A model generated the notes under the pieces. That model was given only the letters and a program-made list of their open reading frames with translations. It was not told where the DNA came from and did not search any database. A DNA stretch of 15,242 nt from an uncultured Eubacteriales bacterium (GTDB taxonomy: Bacteria > Bacillota > Clostridia > Christensenellales > Aristaeellaceae): positions 1 through 15,242 of the forward strand of contig CALVPU010000274.1 in the NCBI GenBank assembly GCA_944353735.1, read 5' to 3'. The position numbers were made by a program, and so were the translations under genes. Below are positions 13,373 to 15,242 of this stretch, piece after piece. Each line of letters starts with the position of its first letter. Within the stretch, counting starts at the first letter, position 1.

Positions 13373-14047
13373 TCAGGCGGTCCGGTCGGCGAGATATTCC
13401 TCGAGACACAGGCCCGACCGCCAGATCTCCTCGGCGGCGTCACGCCCGACGTAGCGGTAGTGCCACGGCTCGTAGATCACGCCGGTGATGTCGGTCTTGT
13501 CCTCGGGATAGCGCAGGATAAAGCCGTACTGCCAGGCGTTCTCCGCCAGCCAGGCGTAGACCTCCTCGCTGGTGGAACTGCCCTCGGCGTTGATGTCGGC
13601 ACAGATGCCGATCTCGTGCTCGCTGGTGCCGGGCAGGGCGACCCACGCCTCGGCGAGCGCGACCGCCTCGTCGTCGCCGTAGCCCTCGGCGCAGTAGTCG
13701 GCGATCTTCTGATCCATCAGGCTCTGCTGCTTTTCGCGCGTGCGAAAGCCGGAGCCGACGATCAGTTCGAGGCCATCGCTGCGCGCGGCGTCGAACATCG
13801 CCTGCAGGTTGGGATAGATGCGCCGGTCGACCGACTGACCGCCGCGCAGCTCCACCAGCTCGCCCACCACGTAGTCCTCAGCAATGGGATGGTCGCGGTT
13901 GACCAGCATCAGCAGCCATTCCTCGCTCGCCTCCACCGGCGCAAGTTCCGTCGCTTCGGGCGCGAGTTCGGCGAGGCCGACGCCCAGCGCCGTGCCCAGT
14001 GCCAGCGCCAGCGCCAGCAGCACGGCAAATCTCATCTTGCTCATCAT
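13373..14047 (-). CDS. VanY-type D-Ala-D-Ala carboxypeptidase (peptidase M15B), exported
   Basis: A 224-residue zinc peptidase that trims D-alanyl-D-alanine ends of peptidoglycan precursors outside the cytoplasmic membrane. Residues 1-26 are a signal peptide or signal anchor (basic MMSKMR, then an Ala/Leu-rich core). A short Ala/Glu/Pro-rich linker follows, then LVNRDHPIAEDY, the usual beginning of the domain. Motifs: SGFRTREKQQSL (99-110), SEHEIGICADIN with zinc ligands H144 and D151, and EPWHYRYVG with catalytic E193 and zinc ligand H196. The catalytic set is complete. The first of two adjacent ATG codons lies 9 nt from AGGAGG and is used here. No vanS/vanR, vanX or ligase gene is adjacent, so it is more likely a housekeeping cell-wall enzyme than part of a glycopeptide resistance cluster. 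It has its own terminator and a likely own promoter. Confidence 0.93.
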   Translation of the reverse strand: MMSKMRFAVLLALALALGTALGVGLAELAPEATELAPVEASEEWLLMLVNRDHPIAEDYVVGELVELRGGQSVDRRIYPNLQAMFDAARSDGLELIVGSGFRTREKQQSLMDQKIADYCAEGYGDDEAVALAEAWVALPGTSEHEIGICADINAEGSSTSEEVYAWLAENAWQYGFILRYPEDKTDITGVIYEPWHYRYVGRDAAEEIWRSGLCLEEYLADRTA

Positions 14048-14116
14048 CTCATCCTTCCTCCTTTGCGCCGTTCCGGGGCCGCCAGACCGGCGCGCCCTTC
14101 GGAATCGGACGGCTTC

Positions 14117-14122
14117 ATTATA
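14117..14122 (-). promoter_or_regulatory. Candidate -10 box of the carboxypeptidase gene
   Basis: A perfect TATAAT on the minus strand, about 70 nt before the ATG at 14047. The -35 position at 16-18 bp spacing (AAGATC or GAAGAT) does not resemble TTGACA, so the promoter would depend on an activator or be weak. Confidence 0.45.
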
Positions 14123-14250
14123 GCGCGTCCGGCGCTCGGGATCTTCTGTTTTCCCATGCGGATTTCTTGCAATTTCCTTGCAATCGCCGTAAGAGAGCGG
14201 CGGTGTCCAGCGAAGCCAGCTTCCCGTCGGCGCGCCGGAAAAGCCGCAGA

Positions 14251-14297
14251 GAAAGCGGAAACCGCCCCCGCTTTCCTCCAGTCAGGGCGATTTCCGC
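14251..14297 (-). terminator. Probable terminator after cysE
   Basis: Minus-strand RNA can pair GCGGAAATCGCCC (14297-14285) with GGGCGGTTTCCGC (14267-14255), 13 bp with one T-G wobble and a 17-nt loop, followed by TTTCTCT. A competing 8-bp hairpin GAAAGCGG/CCGCTTTC overlaps it. The stem begins 14 nt after the cysE stop codon; the T tract is imperfect. Confidence 0.5.
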
Positions 14298-14311
14298 GGT
14301 TGTGGGTTTTG

Positions 14312-15142
14312 TCAGCGCTCCGACGCCTCGGCGCGATTGTAAACCGTCTGCCCCGGCGGAACCGAGTGGGTCAGCCAGACGCTGCCGCCGATGACGCAGT
14401 GGTCGCCGATGGTCGTCTGACCGCCGAGGATCGTGGCGTTGGCGTAGATAACCACGTGGCTGCCGATGTTCGGATGGCGCTTGATGCCCTTGACGGGATT
14501 GCCGTCCGCATCCAGTTCAAAGCTCTTTGCGCCCAGCGTCACGCCCTGATAGATCTTGACGTGGTCGCCGATGACCGTCGTCTCGCCGATGACGATGCCG
14601 GTGCCATGGTCGATGAAGAAGTATTCGCCGATCTTCGCGCCCGCATGGATGTCGATGCCCGTCTTTTGGTGGACGAATTCGGTCATGATGCGCGGTATGA
14701 TCGGCACGCGCATCTCGTAGAGCACGTGGGCGATGCGATAGACGAGTATGGCGAAAAAGCCCGGATAGGCGATGATGACCTCCTCGCGGCTGGTCGCGGC
14801 GGGATCGCCCTCGTACAGCGCGGTGATGTCCTTCGTCAGCAGGCGGTAGACGCCGGGAATCGCCGCCAGAAAGCCGTCCGCGACGCGGTCGGGATCGAGC
14901 GCCTCGCCGCCGCCGGCGAAGCGCATCGCGCGGCGGATCTGGCGCGCCAGTTCCCAGCGGATCTTCTCCAGCAGCATCCGCTCGGACACGCACGCGCCCG
15001 AAGCGAACGCCGGAAACATGAACGCCTGCACGTCGCTCAGGATTCCCGTGATGACCTTGCGGTCCGGCAGCTCGTCACAGCCAAAGCGCGGCTGCTGCGC
15101 CATCTCGTGAACGACCTCGCCGATGACATCTCGATGTTCCAT
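14312..15142 (-). CDS. cysE: Serine O-acetyltransferase
   Basis: A 276-residue cytoplasmic enzyme that transfers acetyl from acetyl-CoA to L-serine, giving O-acetylserine for cysteine synthesis. Residues 1-150 are the helical N-terminal domain found in the longer serine acetyltransferases. From about 160 there is a left-handed parallel beta-helix with hexapeptide repeats: TGIDIHAGAKIGEYFFIDHG, then TGIVIGETTVIGDHVKIYQG, VTLGAKSF and RHPNIGSHVVIYANATILGG. The catalytic pair corresponds to D164 (DIH) and H179 (DHGTG). The C-terminus ends VPPGQTVYNRAEASER, without the common GVPAR-I-G tail, so its interaction with cysteine synthase may differ. ATG has GGAGG a few bases upstream. It follows the cysK end by 51 nt on the same strand, which supports a cysteine operon. 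Confidence 0.93.
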   Translation of the reverse strand: MEHRDVIGEVVHEMAQQPRFGCDELPDRKVITGILSDVQAFMFPAFASGACVSERMLLEKIRWELARQIRRAMRFAGGGEALDPDRVADGFLAAIPGVYRLLTKDITALYEGDPAATSREEVIIAYPGFFAILVYRIAHVLYEMRVPIIPRIMTEFVHQKTGIDIHAGAKIGEYFFIDHGTGIVIGETTVIGDHVKIYQGVTLGAKSFELDADGNPVKGIKRHPNIGSHVVIYANATILGGQTTIGDHCVIGGSVWLTHSVPPGQTVYNRAEASER

Positions 15143-15193
15143 ATTGACCTCCTCCCCGCCAGCGCGGGCGGTTTTCGCCGCAAGGGCGTTTCC

Positions 15194-15241
15194 CTATTCT
15201 TCCGGCGCGAACACGGACAGATAGCGCTCGCCGCCGTCCGG
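15194..15241 (-). CDS. cysK: Cysteine synthase, C-terminal end only (gene continues beyond the right edge)
   Basis: The last 15 codons before a TAG read PDGGERYLSVFAPEE. PDGGERYLS is the well-known end of O-acetylserine sulfhydrylases, which make cysteine from O-acetylserine and sulfide using pyridoxal phosphate. The following gene on the same strand is serine acetyltransferase, whose product is this enzyme's substrate, which strengthens the call. Everything upstream of these codons lies outside the window, so integrity cannot be judged. Confidence 0.8.
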   Translation of the reverse strand, partial: PDGGERYLSVFAPEE

Positions 15242-15242
15242 A

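Noticed and set aside
13373..14047. Glycopeptide resistance cluster
   Set aside because: Only a VanY-type carboxypeptidase is present; no VanHAX-type ligase, dehydrogenase, dipeptidase or two-component system is nearby, and such carboxypeptidases are common housekeeping enzymes.

Overview
The window looks like a chromosomal segment of a GC-rich Gram-positive bacterium, most likely a member of the Clostridia. This is inferred from the GGAGG-type ribosome binding sites in front of nearly every gene, the LplA/LplB/YtcP-type ABC importer without its own ATPase, a VanY-type carboxypeptidase and a cysK-cysE pair. All intact genes lie on the minus strand, so the window is read from right to left.

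Left part (1-4350), a defence or mobile zone. A CRISPR array with a type I-C style repeat (nine repeats, eight spacers, transcribed left to right) runs off the left edge; no cas genes are visible. Its right end abuts a frameshifted remnant of an IS1182-type transposase. Then come an intact SNF2-family helicase-like ATPase (1269-2969), a second, decaying cluster of the same CRISPR repeats (about 3181-3582), and a small protein with a PD-(D/E)XK nuclease signature (3668-4318) that carries an in-frame 39-residue tandem duplication. The decayed cluster begins with a perfectly palindromic repeat and ends with repeats in the opposite orientation, pointing to inversion or recombination within an array.

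Middle part (4686-12691), a seven-gene catabolic operon. In order of transcription it encodes two ABC permeases (LplB and YtcP/LplC types), a secreted solute-binding protein with no lipobox cysteine, an AraC-family regulator, an FAD-dependent oxidoreductase, a DapA/NanA-family aldolase and a leaderless, probably cytoplasmic BNR sialidase-like hydrolase. The last four are tightly coupled or overlapping. The simplest reading is import of a sialoside or related nonulosonic acid conjugate, hydrolysis inside the cell, and a combined oxidative and aldol breakdown. No nanE, nanK or transporter ATPase is present, and the flavoprotein step matches no standard sialic acid pathway known to me.

Right part (13300-15242), housekeeping genes: a VanY/M15-type D-Ala-D-Ala carboxypeptidase with its own terminator, serine O-acetyltransferase (cysE), and the last 15 codons of a cysteine synthase (cysK), i.e. 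a cysK-cysE cysteine synthesis operon.
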